A stretch of DNA of 63,652 bases, from assembly GCA_027335985.1 (NCBI GenBank), contig DAHWGX010000016.1, forward strand, positions 1 through 63,652, given 5' to 3'. Source of the stretch: Nitrospirota bacterium. GTDB taxonomy: Bacteria > Nitrospirota_A > Leptospirillia > Leptospirillales > Leptospirillaceae. The translations under genes were made by a program, and so were the position numbers. Below, one piece after another: positions 45,343-55,225 of the stretch (the stretch's first letter is position 1; the number at the start of each line of letters is the position of its first letter). The notes beneath the pieces were generated by a model that saw only the letters and a list, made by a program, of their open reading frames with translations, had not been told where the DNA came from and made no database searches.

Positions 45343-45362
45343 GACCTTTTCCCCCGAGGTCC

Positions 45363-45815
45363 CTAGGGGAGGTGGACCAGATTGTATCCCCCTCCCTGTC
45401 CTTCAATCCACCAGTTCCCCGGCCAGAGGCCGCCCGGAACGCCGCCTGCCGTCGTTGTCCCGTATGTCGGCGGGGGCAGAAATTCCTGAGAGATCCGGGG
45501 ATTGTTCCCCCCAAAGAGATGGTCCAGAAAATAGCCGAGGGTCCCTTCATTCAGGAGCTGCGACCGGGGACTTTGGTCGTTGCCGAGCGGAGCAAGACCG
45601 AGGGGGCCTATATTTCCAAGCGGCGAGCCGGATGAGAGAGCCGCTGATGCCGGATTTGGCTGTGCAGGAGGGGGCGTGGAGGCCGATGACGACGTGGATG
45701 CCGGGTCACTTCCTCCGATGGTCTGTCCTCCGAAATTGAAGGCGCAACCCGAAAGGCCCGCAAGAAGGAGTCCAACGGACAAGGACAGGACAGAAGAACG
45801 GAGAGTCGGATGCAT
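45363..45815 (-). CDS. Low-complexity lipoprotein
   Basis: A 150-residue protein with a type II signal peptide ending GLSGC, making Cys24 the lipidation site. The mature protein is rich in Gly, Pro, Ser and Ala (STSSSASTPPPAQPNPASAA) and ends in an aromatic-rich PGNWWIEGQGGGYNLVHLP. No family is recognised. It converges on the Spy-like gene (20 bases apart) and is divergent from the ligase gene. Confidence 0.7.
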   Translation of the reverse strand: MHPTLRSSVLSLSVGLLLAGLSGCAFNFGGQTIGGSDPASTSSSASTPPPAQPNPASAALSSGSPLGNIGPLGLAPLGNDQSPRSQLLNEGTLGYFLDHLFGGNNPRISQEFLPPPTYGTTTAGGVPGGLWPGNWWIEGQGGGYNLVHLP

Positions 45816-45942
45816 GGAGAACTCCTATTGAAGGGTGGGTCGTTGCCCGGAAATTCTTCTAGACTATCATACACCAACCCCCGTTCCGATGGGAAAGACC
45901 CTGGATTTTTCAGTCAAATAGCATCATTTTTCGGAGGGTTTG

Positions 45943-47769
45943 TTGAAGTTTGACCTCTTTTCGGAATATCTCTCCCGGATGGAAGGGACGTCAGGACGGC
46001 TCGAGCTGGCGAAACAGCTTTCCGGCTTTTTGGCCGAACTGACCCCCTCCGAGACTCCCCCTGCGCTTTACATGGTCCAGGGTCAGCTGCTCCCGCCCTT
46101 TGCGGGAGAACCGATGGGGATGGCCTCCCGACTCCTCCTTAAAGCCATGGAGCGGGCACTGGATCAGACGGAAGGGGAAGGCAACCCGTCGGATCTGACC
46201 GCTCTACTGGCAGAGTCGGGAGATCCTGGCCTTCTTGCCGAGCGTCTTAAAATGGGTCGGGCGCACGGGCACATGGATCTGTCGGAGATTTACGACGCAC
46301 TTCTTCAGATTTCGCGTCAGAGCGGATCCGGGTCCCAGGAGGAGAAAATTTCGCGCCTGGCCTCTTTGTTTCGTGCCGTTTCCCCACTTTCCTCACGCTA
46401 TCTGGCCCGTTTCGTCATGGGGCGTCTTCGGCTCGGAGTCGGAGACTCCACCATCGTCGACGCTCTGGCCCGGACCGTTCTCGAGACGCCTGAGGCAGAG
46501 GAGAAGCTCTGGAAGTCGGAGATGAAGGTCGTCCGGCAAAAGGTCGAAGGGGCCTACAATCTTTGTTCCGACCTTGGCAGGGTGGGGGAGGTTCTTCGTC
46601 GTGAGGGGCTCGAGGGTCTCGGGACCATCCGTCCATCCGTCGGCTATCCCATCCGGATGGCTCTTTGCGAACGGCTGGGCTCCGGAGCCGAAATCATCGA
46701 AAAGCTTGGCCGTGCCGCTGTCGAATCGAAGTATGACGGATTTCGTTGCCAGATCCATTGTGACGGATCCCATGTCAGGGTCTTTTCCCGGAATCTGGAG
46801 GAAACGACCGGCATGTTCCCCGAGTTGGTCAATGAGGCCCGGACGATTCTGGGTAGCCGGTCGGCGATTTTCGAGGGGGAAGCCCTTGGGTATGACGGGG
46901 AAAATGATTCCTATCACCCTTTCCAGGTCACTATTACCCGGAAGAGAAAGCACAACATCCTCGAAAAATCCGAGGAGATCCCCCTCAAGTGTCTCGTCTT
47001 CGACCTGCTCTTTCTGGATGGAGAGCCGGTCATGGAGCGTCCATTTTCCGAGCGTCGACGCCTTCTGGAGGAGATATTCCCGGTCCATCGAAGAAAACTC
47101 TCAGAGCGGGAGATCCCTCCGGACCAGGTATTCGGAGCCTCGCGCCTGATTGAAACGGACGACCCCCATACGATCGATCTCTTTTTCGACGAAGTGGTGG
47201 AGGAAGGGTTTGAAGGGATCATCGCCAAGCGGCTCGACGGCGTTTATACCGCCGGTTCCCGGAATTTCAACTGGATCAAGCTCAAGCGTTCTTACAAGGG
47301 ATCCCTTTCCGATACCGTCGATCTGGTTCTGATCGGGTACTACCGGGGAAAGGGTCTCCGGACCCGCCTTGGAATCGGAGCGGTCCTGGGTGCGGTATTC
47401 GACCCAGAGAAGGGGGAGTATCTGTCCGTGGCGCGCATCGGCTCGGGACTGACGGAAGAAAAGTGGAAGGAGCTCAGGGAGATGCTGGACGACCTGCGGG
47501 TCCCTGAACCTCCTTCCGGAGTTCGTTCCGGCCTTGTGCCGGATTTCTGGGTCTTACCAAAAATCGTCGTGACCGTCCTGGCCGACGAACTGCCTCGCTC
47601 CCCCGTCCATCTGGCCGGACGGGAAGAGGGAGAAGAGGAGGGCTACGCCCTCCGATTCCCCCGGATGGTTTCGGGCCCCCGGGCCGACAAGGGACCGGAG
47701 GAGGCGACCACCGTCGAGGAAATCCGGCGTCTTTTCGACATTCAGCGCCAACGCTCCCTCCGGGTGTGA
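45943..47769 (+). CDS. lig: ATP-dependent DNA ligase (archaeal type)
   Basis: Seals nicks in double-stranded DNA using ATP. About 608 residues in three domains: an N-terminal DNA-binding domain (about 1-210), the adenylation domain with the lysine in VESKYDGFRCQIH (Lys near 263) and later motifs IFEGEALGYD, FDLLFLDGEPV, EGIIAKRLDG and WIKLKRSY, then an OB fold. This is the layout of archaeal and eukaryotic ligase I, unlike the NAD-dependent LigA that bacteria normally use, so transfer from archaea is plausible (inference). GGAGGG precedes TTG 45943; an adjacent TTG at 45940 is too close to it. Confidence 0.92.
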   Translation: MKFDLFSEYLSRMEGTSGRLELAKQLSGFLAELTPSETPPALYMVQGQLLPPFAGEPMGMASRLLLKAMERALDQTEGEGNPSDLTALLAESGDPGLLAERLKMGRAHGHMDLSEIYDALLQISRQSGSGSQEEKISRLASLFRAVSPLSSRYLARFVMGRLRLGVGDSTIVDALARTVLETPEAEEKLWKSEMKVVRQKVEGAYNLCSDLGRVGEVLRREGLEGLGTIRPSVGYPIRMALCERLGSGAEIIEKLGRAAVESKYDGFRCQIHCDGSHVRVFSRNLEETTGMFPELVNEARTILGSRSAIFEGEALGYDGENDSYHPFQVTITRKRKHNILEKSEEIPLKCLVFDLLFLDGEPVMERPFSERRRLLEEIFPVHRRKLSEREIPPDQVFGASRLIETDDPHTIDLFFDEVVEEGFEGIIAKRLDGVYTAGSRNFNWIKLKRSYKGSLSDTVDLVLIGYYRGKGLRTRLGIGAVLGAVFDPEKGEYLSVARIGSGLTEEKWKELREMLDDLRVPEPPSGVRSGLVPDFWVLPKIVVTVLADELPRSPVHLAGREEGEEEGYALRFPRMVSGPRADKGPEEATTVEEIRRLFDIQRQRSLRV

Positions 47770-47854
47770 CAGGCCGGCCTTCTTTCGCTCGGGAACGGAC
47801 GGGAGTACAATCAGTCGCTGATGAACAGAACCCCCCAGACAAGGAGACGGAGAG

Positions 47855-48304
47855 TTGAAACCACACGATATGGAGCGGTTTTTCTGGCAGCTCGAAGGAG
47901 CCCTTTCCAAGGGCATGTGGCCGGACATCGTTTTCAAGGCCGCGGGAGACGGTCGCTGGTCGCCCATGACGGACATCTACGAGACCGATGAAGAAACGGT
48001 CATCAAGATGGATCTGGCCGGCGTCCAGAAGGACGAGATCTCGATCATCGTGGAGGGGAACCGGCTTGTCGTCCGGGGGATGCGAAAGGACGAATCAAAG
48101 ACATACGAACCACAGAAGAAAAAGAATTACGTGCAGATGGAAATCAATTACGGGGAGTTCGAACGCGTTTTCCTGCTCCGGGACGGAATCGAGGGCCGGC
48201 CGGTTCGCGCGGAGTATACCTCGGGTTTTCTCAGGATCATCGTTGGTAAGAAGCCGAAGCAGAAGCTCAATGTTCCCATCACTTTTTCTGAAGGGGGACA
48301 ATAG
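47855..48304 (+). CDS. Small heat-shock protein Hsp20
   Basis: A 149-residue alpha-crystallin-type holdase chaperone. The alpha-crystallin domain spans about 40-135, with YETDEETVIKMDLAGVQKDEISI, EGNRLVVRGMRK and the C-terminal beta strands FLRIIVGKKPKQKLNV followed by the IxI-like PITF. The start is TTG with GGAGACGGAGAG upstream. The lon start shares one base with its stop, so chaperone and protease are made together. Confidence 0.92.
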   Translation: MKPHDMERFFWQLEGALSKGMWPDIVFKAAGDGRWSPMTDIYETDEETVIKMDLAGVQKDEISIIVEGNRLVVRGMRKDESKTYEPQKKKNYVQMEINYGEFERVFLLRDGIEGRPVRAEYTSGFLRIIVGKKPKQKLNVPITFSEGGQ

Positions 48305-50793
48305 TGGCAGACGATCCGATCAAGGTTCCCAACGACTCTCCCTATGTGGTCCTCTCAGACACAGTAGTCTTTCCTCACATTCTTGCATCGATCGCCTTCC
48401 ATGATCCGAAAGCCATGGCCGCCATCGACGATGCGATGAACCGGGATCCCAAAACTTTGGTCTGCGTGGCCGGACAGAAGGCGGAGGGAGAGGGGGAAGC
48501 ACCCGACTCCGTCATTCTGTCGGAGGCCGAGGCTGAAGAAATCTTCGGGACAGGCACCCCGGCCACGACCGGTAACGAATCTCCGCCCATGCGCCATTAT
48601 CGGGTCGGGACACTCGTCGTGATCCACAAGCTCCTCCGCATTCCGGCGGGAGGGATCGCCATCATGGTCCAGGGTGTCCGGCGTGTCCGCATCGAGTCAG
48701 AACTCTCCCATTCCCCCTTCAACCGGGCCGTCATTTCCGAATTTCCGGAGATAATGGAGAAGAACGACAACACCGAGGCCCTCCTCCGGACGATCCTGAG
48801 CCAGGCGAAGAAGCTCGGAACACTCGCCTCCTACCTTCCGGACGAGTTCGAGACGATGACCCTGAACGTGGAAAATCCGTTCCACCTATGCTATCTCATC
48901 GCCACTTTCCTTCGCCTCCCCCTCGAGGAGCGGCAGGCCGTTCTCGAAGCTCCGACGCTCGAGGACAAGCTGATGCTGATCGCCCGTGACCTGGTCAAGG
49001 AAATCGAAATCCAGGAGTTGGGAGGAAAGATCAAGTCCAAGATCGCCGACGAAGTCCAGAAATCACAGCGGGATTTTTTCCTCCGCGAGCAGATGAAGGC
49101 GATCCAGAAAGAGCTCGGGGACGGGGAAGAGGGAGACGAGGAAGTTGTCCGATATCGACAGAAAGCCGAGGAGATCGGTCTCACTCCCGAAGCCCACAAG
49201 GAGGTCTTACGGGAGATCTCGCGGCTCATCCGGGCGGGAGGGCAGTCTCAGGAAGCCCAGGTCATCCGGACCTATCTCGACGTGGTGCTCGATCTTCCCT
49301 GGAGCAAAGAATCTCCCGAAGTCTTCGATCTTGAAGAGGCCCGCCGGATTCTGGATGCAGACCACTATGATCTCGAAAAGGTCAAGGAACGCATTCTGGA
49401 TGAGCTGGCCGTCCTCGCCCGGAAGAAGACGGGGGAGGGTCGTGGGCCAATTCTTTGCTTTCTGGGGCCCCCCGGCGTCGGAAAGACAACCCTGGGCCAG
49501 TCCATTGCCCGCGCCATGGGGCGGGAATTCGTCCGGATCTCCCTGGGCGGGGTCAGGGACGAAGCCGAAATTCGGGGACACAGGAGAACCTACGTCGGGG
49601 CGATGCCAGGCCGGATCATCGCGGGACTCAGAAAGGCCCAGACGAAAAATCCCGTCTTCATGCTCGATGAAATCGACAAGGTTGGCGCCGATTACAGGGG
49701 AGACCCTTCCTCCGCTCTTCTCGAGGTTCTGGACTCGGCCCAGAACAAGGATTTTCGGGATCATTACCTCGATCTGGCCTTCGACCTGTCCCGGGTCTTT
49801 TTCATCACGACGGCCAATGTGGCCCAGACTATTCCCCCTCCGCTTCTGGACCGGATGGATCTGATCCGTCTCGCGGGATACACTTGGGAGGAAAAGCTTC
49901 ATATCGCCCGACATTACCTGATTCCCCGGGCGATTTCGGATCTTTCCCTCACGGCTCGGGAGTTCGAGCTTCCCGACGTGACCCTCAAGAAGATCATCCG
50001 TGAATATACCCGGGAAGCGGGCGTGAGGAGCCTCGATCGCAAGATCACAACCATCCTTCGAAAAGTGGTCCGGACCCGGGCGACCCAGAAACCGAAGCGG
50101 AAGGTCGTGATCCGTCCATCCAGCCTGACGGCCTTTCTTGGCAACGAGTACATTGAGCCTGAGACACGTCTGGAAAAAACGCCTCCAGGTCTGGTGACGG
50201 GGCTGGCCTGGACCCCCAATGGGGGAGAGGTCCTCTTTGTGGAATCAGTGGCCATTCCCGGCTCACGAGGTTTCATTCTGACCGGACAGCTGGGGGATGT
50301 CATGAAGGAGTCGGCCCGTGCGGCACTCTCTTTTGCGCAGTCCCGGAGTGAGGTTCTGAACATTCCCCCCTCCTTCTTTTCGAAGAACGAAATTCACATC
50401 CATGTTCCGGGGGGAGCCATTCCAAAGGACGGTCCCTCGGCTGGCATCACGATGACAACGACCATTCTCTCCCTGGCGACAGGCATCCCTGTTCCTTCCA
50501 CGGTGGCGATGACCGGTGAAATATCACTCTCCGGAAGAGTGCTTCCGGTCGGAGGAATCAAGGAAAAACTCATCGGTGCCCGCGAAGCGGGAATCACGAC
50601 CGTCTATCTCCCGACAAAAAACGCGAAAGATGTTTCGGATCTCCCGGAAGAGGTCCGAAAGGATCTGACAATCCATCCGGTTGAATCGATGGATGAGTTG
50701 ATCGGGATTTTCTTCGCCCAAGCGAAAAAGAAAAGGCTGAATGGCTCCGGAAGCGGAAATGACCGGAGAGCTTTAAAAAAAATGTCGGGATGA
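48304..50793 (+). CDS. lon: ATP-dependent protease Lon
   Basis: Degrades damaged and regulatory proteins. 829 residues: LON substrate domain with an acidic insertion (about 45-75), a helical linker with KIADEVQKSQRDFFLREQMKAIQKELG, AAA+ domain with Walker A GPPGVGKTTLGQ and HRRTYVGAMPGRI, and the protease domain with Ser712 in KDGPSAGI and Lys755 in GGIKEKLIGA, the Ser-Lys dyad. The start is GTG overlapping the hsp20 stop. A terminator follows 32 bases after the stop. Confidence 0.97.
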   Translation: MADDPIKVPNDSPYVVLSDTVVFPHILASIAFHDPKAMAAIDDAMNRDPKTLVCVAGQKAEGEGEAPDSVILSEAEAEEIFGTGTPATTGNESPPMRHYRVGTLVVIHKLLRIPAGGIAIMVQGVRRVRIESELSHSPFNRAVISEFPEIMEKNDNTEALLRTILSQAKKLGTLASYLPDEFETMTLNVENPFHLCYLIATFLRLPLEERQAVLEAPTLEDKLMLIARDLVKEIEIQELGGKIKSKIADEVQKSQRDFFLREQMKAIQKELGDGEEGDEEVVRYRQKAEEIGLTPEAHKEVLREISRLIRAGGQSQEAQVIRTYLDVVLDLPWSKESPEVFDLEEARRILDADHYDLEKVKERILDELAVLARKKTGEGRGPILCFLGPPGVGKTTLGQSIARAMGREFVRISLGGVRDEAEIRGHRRTYVGAMPGRIIAGLRKAQTKNPVFMLDEIDKVGADYRGDPSSALLEVLDSAQNKDFRDHYLDLAFDLSRVFFITTANVAQTIPPPLLDRMDLIRLAGYTWEEKLHIARHYLIPRAISDLSLTAREFELPDVTLKKIIREYTREAGVRSLDRKITTILRKVVRTRATQKPKRKVVIRPSSLTAFLGNEYIEPETRLEKTPPGLVTGLAWTPNGGEVLFVESVAIPGSRGFILTGQLGDVMKESARAALSFAQSRSEVLNIPPSFFSKNEIHIHVPGGAIPKDGPSAGITMTTTILSLATGIPVPSTVAMTGEISLSGRVLPVGGIKEKLIGAREAGITTVYLPTKNAKDVSDLPEEVRKDLTIHPVESMDELIGIFFAQAKKKRLNGSGSGNDRRALKKMSG

Positions 50794-50825
50794 ATGGGTT
50801 CCGGATGAATTAGGAATAGGCGCGC

Positions 50826-50862
50826 ATGGGGGCTCCTGTCATGGAAGGCCCCCATTTTTTTT
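50826..50862 (+). terminator. Rho-independent terminator after lon
   Basis: An eight-bp perfect stem (ATGGGGGC with GCCCCCAT) with a 14-base loop is followed by an eight-T run. It ends the ligase-hsp20-lon direction and stops just before the convergent permease gene. Confidence 0.9.
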
Positions 50863-50864
50863 CG

Positions 50865-51959
50865 TCAAGGGCCTTTTTGTTCGGCTTTTTCTCGCACGCT
50901 CTGTTGCCAGAGAGTCTGCAGGATCGCAAGGATCACCGGACCTATGAAAAGACCGATGATTCCGAAGGCTTCGAGTCCCCCCAGAACTCCCAGAAGAATC
51001 AGGATGAAAGGCATCTCCGAAGACCGGCCGATGAAAATCGGTTTGATCACGTTCTCGATGCCTCCCACCACAAGCGCGTTCCAGACGAGAAACAGGATGA
51101 AGGTCAGCGTTCTTCCCTGGGCCAGCAGGGTGAAGGAGGCGGGAAGCCAGACGGCCACCGCACCCATCGGAAAGAGAGCCAGGAAGAAGAGCAGAAAGGT
51201 GAGGAGAAGGGCGTCAGGAATCCGCGCCACCTCGAAGCCGATTCCGGCCAGGACAGCCTGCGTCAATGCGGTGAAAAACATGCCGTAGACAACTCCCCGG
51301 GTTACGGGAGCGATCTGGCCGAAGGGCCCCTCAACCGCCGGCCCGCCCCATTTCAGCAGCAAGGTCCGTATCCCCTTCCACAGTTCCGGCCCCTTCAGGT
51401 AGAAACTGAAGAGCCCCAGAAGAAGCACCAGCGTTTTTACGGCAATCTTTCCGGCGTCGGTCATGATGGCGAAGAGGCGGTCCCCAAATGTCAGAAGATG
51501 AGACTGGAGACGGTCCATGAAGATGGAGACGCTGGGGGTATGGGTCCGGAAGTTCTGGTACCACTGCTGGATCCGCGTGCCGGCGAAGGGGATATGGGAG
51601 ATCCATGCAGGAAGCGTGGCCTGGGGGTTCTCGATGAATCCCCTGAATTTGGCCACCTCGGTCAGGATTTCCTGGGTCAGCGGGAGGGCAAAGGAGAGAA
51701 GGGGCGCGAGGACGAGCGCCAGAAAAAGCACGGTCATCAGGAGCGCCGACAGAATGGGTTTTTTGACGACGCGTCGGAGGGTCGCGAGAATCGGGTAGGT
51801 CGCAAAAGCCAGGATCCCGGCCCAGAGAAGGGGGACCGCATAGGGGAGAAGTACATATCCCGCGGTTGACAGCAGTATCGCCAACAGGAGTGCCCTGACA
51901 AGCGGAGATCCCGGTGGTGAACCTTCCGGCGTCACAAGGTTCGCAGAGGCATCTGTCAT
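50865..51959 (-). CDS. AI-2E family transporter (PerM-like)
   Basis: A 364-residue membrane protein with about eight helices, matching the AI-2E/UPF0118 family: [23 protein letters not shown] near the start and the C-terminal half with [23 protein letters not shown] and [15 protein letters not shown]. Members export small molecules or act as sodium/proton antiporters (family knowledge). The ATG overlaps the leuD stop by four bases, so it is coupled to the leu genes, which may simply be operon extension. Confidence 0.85.
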   Translation of the reverse strand: MTDASANLVTPEGSPPGSPLVRALLLAILLSTAGYVLLPYAVPLLWAGILAFATYPILATLRRVVKKPILSALLMTVLFLALVLAPLLSFALPLTQEILTEVAKFRGFIENPQATLPAWISHIPFAGTRIQQWYQNFRTHTPSVSIFMDRLQSHLLTFGDRLFAIMTDAGKIAVKTLVLLLGLFSFYLKGPELWKGIRTLLLKWGGPAVEGPFGQIAPVTRGVVYGMFFTALTQAVLAGIGFEVARIPDALLLTFLLFFLALFPMGAVAVWLPASFTLLAQGRTLTFILFLVWNALVVGGIENVIKPIFIGRSSEMPFILILLGVLGGLEAFGIIGLFIGPVILAILQTLWQQSVREKAEQKGP

Positions 51960-52609
51960 GCGGCGGGAGGTGTCGTGGGACGAGTCCAGGGGGCCGATTT
52001 GTCCTGACGAGTTTCGTATGCGGTGATTTCCTGTGTTTTTTTGAGAGAAAGTCCGATTTCGTCGAGTCCTTCAAGGAGGTGCGTTTTTCGGACCGGGTCG
52101 ACGGAAAAGGAAAAGACTTCACCGGAGGTGGTCTGGACCTGCTGCTCCGGGAGGTCGATAGTCAGCTGAAAGCCGGGGGTTTTCGACACCTCGGAAAAGA
52201 GCGAGTCCACTTGCTGGGCGGTGAGAACAACCGGAAGTATCCCGTTCTTGAAGCAGTTGTTGTAGAAAATGTCGGCAAAAGAGGGCGCGATGATCGCACG
52301 GAAGCCATAGTCCAGAAGGGCCCAGGGGGCGTGCTCTCTCGACGAGCCGCAGCCGAAGTTTTCTCTTGCCAGAAGGATCCGGGCTCCATGGTAGCGGGGA
52401 TTGTTCAGGACAAAGGAGGGATCCGGAACGAGTCCGTCCGTGCTCCCGTCTGAGGGAGCGTCCTTGTATCGCCAGTCGTGGAAAAGGCTCACGCCGAGTC
52501 CGGTCCTCCTGATTGTTTTCAGAAACTGCTTGGGAATGATTGCGTCGGTATCGACGTTGGCCCGATCAATCGGGGCGACCATGGCGGTAAGAGTCACGAA
52601 TGGTTCCAT
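51956..52609 (-). CDS. leuD: 3-Isopropylmalate dehydratase small subunit
   Basis: Swivelling domain of isopropylmalate isomerase in leucine synthesis. 217 residues, with [23 protein letters not shown] at the N-terminus and the substrate loop [21 protein letters not shown]. It lies 23 bases after leuC on the minus strand and pairs with it as a heterodimer. Confidence 0.96.
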   Translation of the reverse strand: MEPFVTLTAMVAPIDRANVDTDAIIPKQFLKTIRRTGLGVSLFHDWRYKDAPSDGSTDGLVPDPSFVLNNPRYHGARILLARENFGCGSSREHAPWALLDYGFRAIIAPSFADIFYNNCFKNGILPVVLTAQQVDSLFSEVSKTPGFQLTIDLPEQQVQTTSGEVFSFSVDPVRKTHLLEGLDEIGLSLKKTQEITAYETRQDKSAPWTRPTTPPAA

Positions 52610-52632
52610 GGAGGATTCTCCTCAAAGTTTTT

Positions 52633-54036
52633 TCAGGATTTTGGAAGCGTCCGTATGTCCACGAAGTGTCCGGCGATGGCGGCGGCTGCGGCCATTTCGG
52701 GGCTGACAAGGTGCGTACGCCCGTTCTTGCCCTGACGTCCCTCGAAGTTCCGGTTGGAGGTGGAGGCGCAGCGCTCAAAGGGCGCAAGCTGGTCGGGGTT
52801 CATACCCAGACACATGGAGCATCCGGGTTCACGCCACTCGAGGCCCGCTTCGATGAAGATATGATGAAGGTTCTCTTTTTCGGCCTGTTGCCGGACAAGT
52901 CCGGAGCCAGGAACGACCATGGCGCTCACACCCCTGGCGACTTTGTGGCCCTTGACGATCGCGGCAGCGGCTCGAAGATCCTCGATCCGGCCGTTAGTGC
53001 AGGAGCCGATGAAGATGCGGGTAACGGGAATCCCGGTGATCGGAGTTCCCGGAGAAAGTCCCATGTAGGCAAGGGCTTTTTTGGCCATTTCCCGTTCGAC
53101 AGGATCGGTGAACTGGTCGGGATCCGGAATCCGTCCGTCAACCCCGGTCACCTGTCCTGGATTGGTTCCCCATGTCACCTGGGGGGAGAGGCGGGAGGCG
53201 TCGAGGGTGACCGTCCTGTCATAGGTGGCGCCGGGATCCGTGGCGAGCGACTGCCAATAGGAGATCGCACGGTCCCAGAGGTCTCCCTTGGGCGCGTATG
53301 GTCGTCCCTTCAGGTAGTCGAAGGTCTTTTTATCGGGAGCCACAAGACCGGCCCGTGCCCCGGCCTCAATGGCCATGTTGCAGAGGGTCATGCGCCCTTC
53401 CATGGAGAGGGATTTGACTGCTGACCCGGTGAATTCGAGGACGTGTCCGGTTCCGCCTGCCGTCCCGATCTGGCCGATGACCGCCAGGATCATATCCTTG
53501 GGTGTGACTCCGGGAGCCGGCGTGCCTTCGATCCGGATTTCCATGGTTTTGGGACGCGTCTGCGGAAGGGTCTGTGTTGCCAGAACATGCTCCACCTCGG
53601 AAGTGCCGATGCCGAAAGCCAGGGCCCCAAAGGCCCCGTGCGTCGCTGTGTGGCTGTCTCCGCAGACGATGGTGAGTCCCGGAAGGGTGATTCCCTGTTC
53701 GGGGGCGATCACATGGACGATGCCCTGGCGCGGGTCGTTCATGGAGAAATAAGTCACGCCGAATTCCCTGGCATTTTTCTCCAGCGTATTGACCTGAAGA
53801 GCACTGACCGGATCGGTGATCCCGTGGGATCGGTCGGTGGTCGGGACGTTGTGGTCGGGAACTGCGAAGGTCAGATCTGGACGGCGAACCTTGCGTCCGG
53901 CCATTCGGAGCCCTTCGAAAGCCTGAGGGCTCGTGACCTCATGGACGAGCTGCCGGTCGATATAGAGGAGAACCATTCCCTGATCCTCCGTGACGACATG
54001 GTCATTCCATATTTTCTCAATGATCGTTCTGGGCAT
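52633..54036 (-). CDS. leuC: 3-Isopropylmalate dehydratase large subunit
   Basis: Isomerises 2- to 3-isopropylmalate through a [4Fe-4S] cluster. 467 residues. Cluster ligands are in [13 protein letters not shown] and in [29 protein letters not shown] and [19 protein letters not shown] are also diagnostic. AGGAGCGCGCC precedes the ATG. An extended -10-like box (TGGTATAGT, minus strand, about 54083-54091) lies about 50 bases upstream. Confidence 0.97.
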   Translation of the reverse strand: MPRTIIEKIWNDHVVTEDQGMVLLYIDRQLVHEVTSPQAFEGLRMAGRKVRRPDLTFAVPDHNVPTTDRSHGITDPVSALQVNTLEKNAREFGVTYFSMNDPRQGIVHVIAPEQGITLPGLTIVCGDSHTATHGAFGALAFGIGTSEVEHVLATQTLPQTRPKTMEIRIEGTPAPGVTPKDMILAVIGQIGTAGGTGHVLEFTGSAVKSLSMEGRMTLCNMAIEAGARAGLVAPDKKTFDYLKGRPYAPKGDLWDRAISYWQSLATDPGATYDRTVTLDASRLSPQVTWGTNPGQVTGVDGRIPDPDQFTDPVEREMAKKALAYMGLSPGTPITGIPVTRIFIGSCTNGRIEDLRAAAAIVKGHKVARGVSAMVVPGSGLVRQQAEKENLHHIFIEAGLEWREPGCSMCLGMNPDQLAPFERCASTSNRNFEGRQGKNGRTHLVSPEMAAAAAIAGHFVDIRTLPKS

Positions 54037-54474
54037 GGCGCGCTCCTGATGGCAAGAATCAATTTTTGATCAACGTCCATTCACTATACCAAACATCCGT
54101 GGGATCTCTCCAGGGCTGAAGACGATTTCACGGACGGGAAAGGAGGGTCTTGTTAAAATATAAACGATGAAAAAAGATAAGTATAGTGATTCTTTTCTAT
54201 GAAAATGATGAAAATAAATCATCATTTAGAAAGCTTGTGCAATCTCAGCCGTAGAATTCCCTTTCATCATTCTGAAATGCCTCGTTGATCAGAATGGCTT
54301 GCAGGCGCTTTCTTTAACAGAGGATGCTGTTGGTTTTGTCTGGGTTTTATCTGTAGGGATACCCCAAAGAAGAGGAAAATCGGGAGAGGATAACGGCAGG
54401 ATTTTGTGAAACCGGCACCTGATCCGGATTGAGAATTCTGAGGAGGGCAGAGACCTTTTTGAGGGCTTGATAAA
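54037..54474. other. Non-coding region upstream of leuC with an AT-rich palindrome
   Basis: I see no convincing gene in these 438 bases. The part nearest leuC holds a possible extended -10 box (about 54083-54091, minus strand) with no clear -35. An AT-rich core at about 54150-54235 contains a perfect 9-bp inverted repeat, AAATGATGA (54203-54211) and its complement (54219-54227), with a seven-base spacer, a possible operator or hairpin. I found no leucine-rich leader peptide, T-box or terminator. The remainder toward the tRNA is featureless to me. Confidence 0.45.
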
Positions 54475-54551
54475 TGGCGTCCCCAACGGGATTCGAACCC
54501 GTGTTACCGCCGTGAAAGGGCGATGTCCTAGGCCGGCTAGACGATGGGGAC
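54475..54551 (-). tRNA. tRNA-Glu (anticodon TTC)
   Basis: On the minus strand the sequence folds as a tRNA: acceptor GTCCCCA pairs with TGGGGAC, anticodon loop CTTTCAC gives TTC, and the T arm is ACGGG-TTCGAAT-CCCGT. A genomically encoded CCA is at 54475-54477. It stands alone between leuC and the rfb genes. Confidence 0.97.
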
Positions 54552-54583
54552 GTTAAAGGGATCTGAAGACGGCAAACTTGATC

Positions 54584-54613
54584 ATTATCTTTTAGACCCT
54601 GACTTAAAGTCAA
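54584..54613 (-). promoter_or_regulatory. Sigma-70-type promoter of tRNA-Glu
   Basis: On the minus strand TTGACT (54613-54608) and GATAAT (54589-54584) are 18 bases apart, ending about 32 bases before the tRNA 5' end. Composition and placement fit a stable-RNA promoter. Confidence 0.6.
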
Positions 54614-54673
54614 TAGGTTTATCGACTCAAGAGGGGACGAGATCTCCTCCGGTGTGGCTGAGTCAAGCCATAG

Positions 54674-55225
54674 CTACAGGGTCGGAAGCAGTTCCCGGGA
54701 GGTTTGGGAAAGAAGCCGGTAGCGGCTATCTTTGGCTGATACGACGGTGTCCCTGAGGGGCCATTCGATTCCGATCTCCGGATCGTTCCAGAGGATGCCT
54801 CCTTCGTCTTCGTGATCGTAGAAGTCGGTGCACTTATAAAGAAAATCGGCTTGGTCGCTGATTACCTGGAATCCATGGGCAAAGCCCTCGGGAATGTACA
54901 TCATCAGATGATTTTCCTCGGAGAGCACCGTTCCGAACCACCGTCCGAAGGTGGAGGATCCGGATCTAAGGTCCACGGCCACATCGAAGACGGATCCGGT
55001 CACGACGCGGACCAGCTTCCCTTGGCCATGTCGCCTTTGGAAGTGGAGCCCACGGGTGACGCCCCGGGTTGATCGGGAGTGGTTATCCTGGACGAAGAGC
55101 TGCGGAATCCCGTGTCGTTCGAAGGTCTTGGCGTGAAATGTTTCCATGAAAAAGCCGCGACTGTCTCCGTGAACGCGGGGAGACAGCAGTCGAACTCCTG
55201 GAAGAGACGTTTCCTTTACGACCAT
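54674..55225 (-). CDS. rfbC: dTDP-4-dehydrorhamnose 3,5-epimerase
   Basis: Third enzyme of dTDP-L-rhamnose synthesis, a cupin-fold epimerase of 183 residues. Catalytic His is in [18 protein letters not shown] and the Tyr lies in [32 protein letters not shown] and DPEIGIEWP are typical. It overlaps rfbA by 10 bases. Rhamnose would go to lipopolysaccharide or exopolysaccharide. Confidence 0.96.
   Translation of the reverse strand: MVVKETSLPGVRLLSPRVHGDSRGFFMETFHAKTFERHGIPQLFVQDNHSRSTRGVTRGLHFQRRHGQGKLVRVVTGSVFDVAVDLRSGSSTFGRWFGTVLSEENHLMMYIPEGFAHGFQVISDQADFLYKCTDFYDHEDEGGILWNDPEIGIEWPLRDTVVSAKDSRYRLLSQTSRELLPTL

Noticed and set aside
50826..51869. 347-residue plus-strand frame opposite the AI-2E transporter
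   Set aside because: Charged, repetitive antisense product; the membrane-protein frame on the other strand is clearly the gene, and the start lies in the lon terminator.
52600..53424. 274-residue plus-strand frame opposite leuC
   Set aside because: Antisense to leuC with intact cluster motifs; composition is that of a shadow frame.
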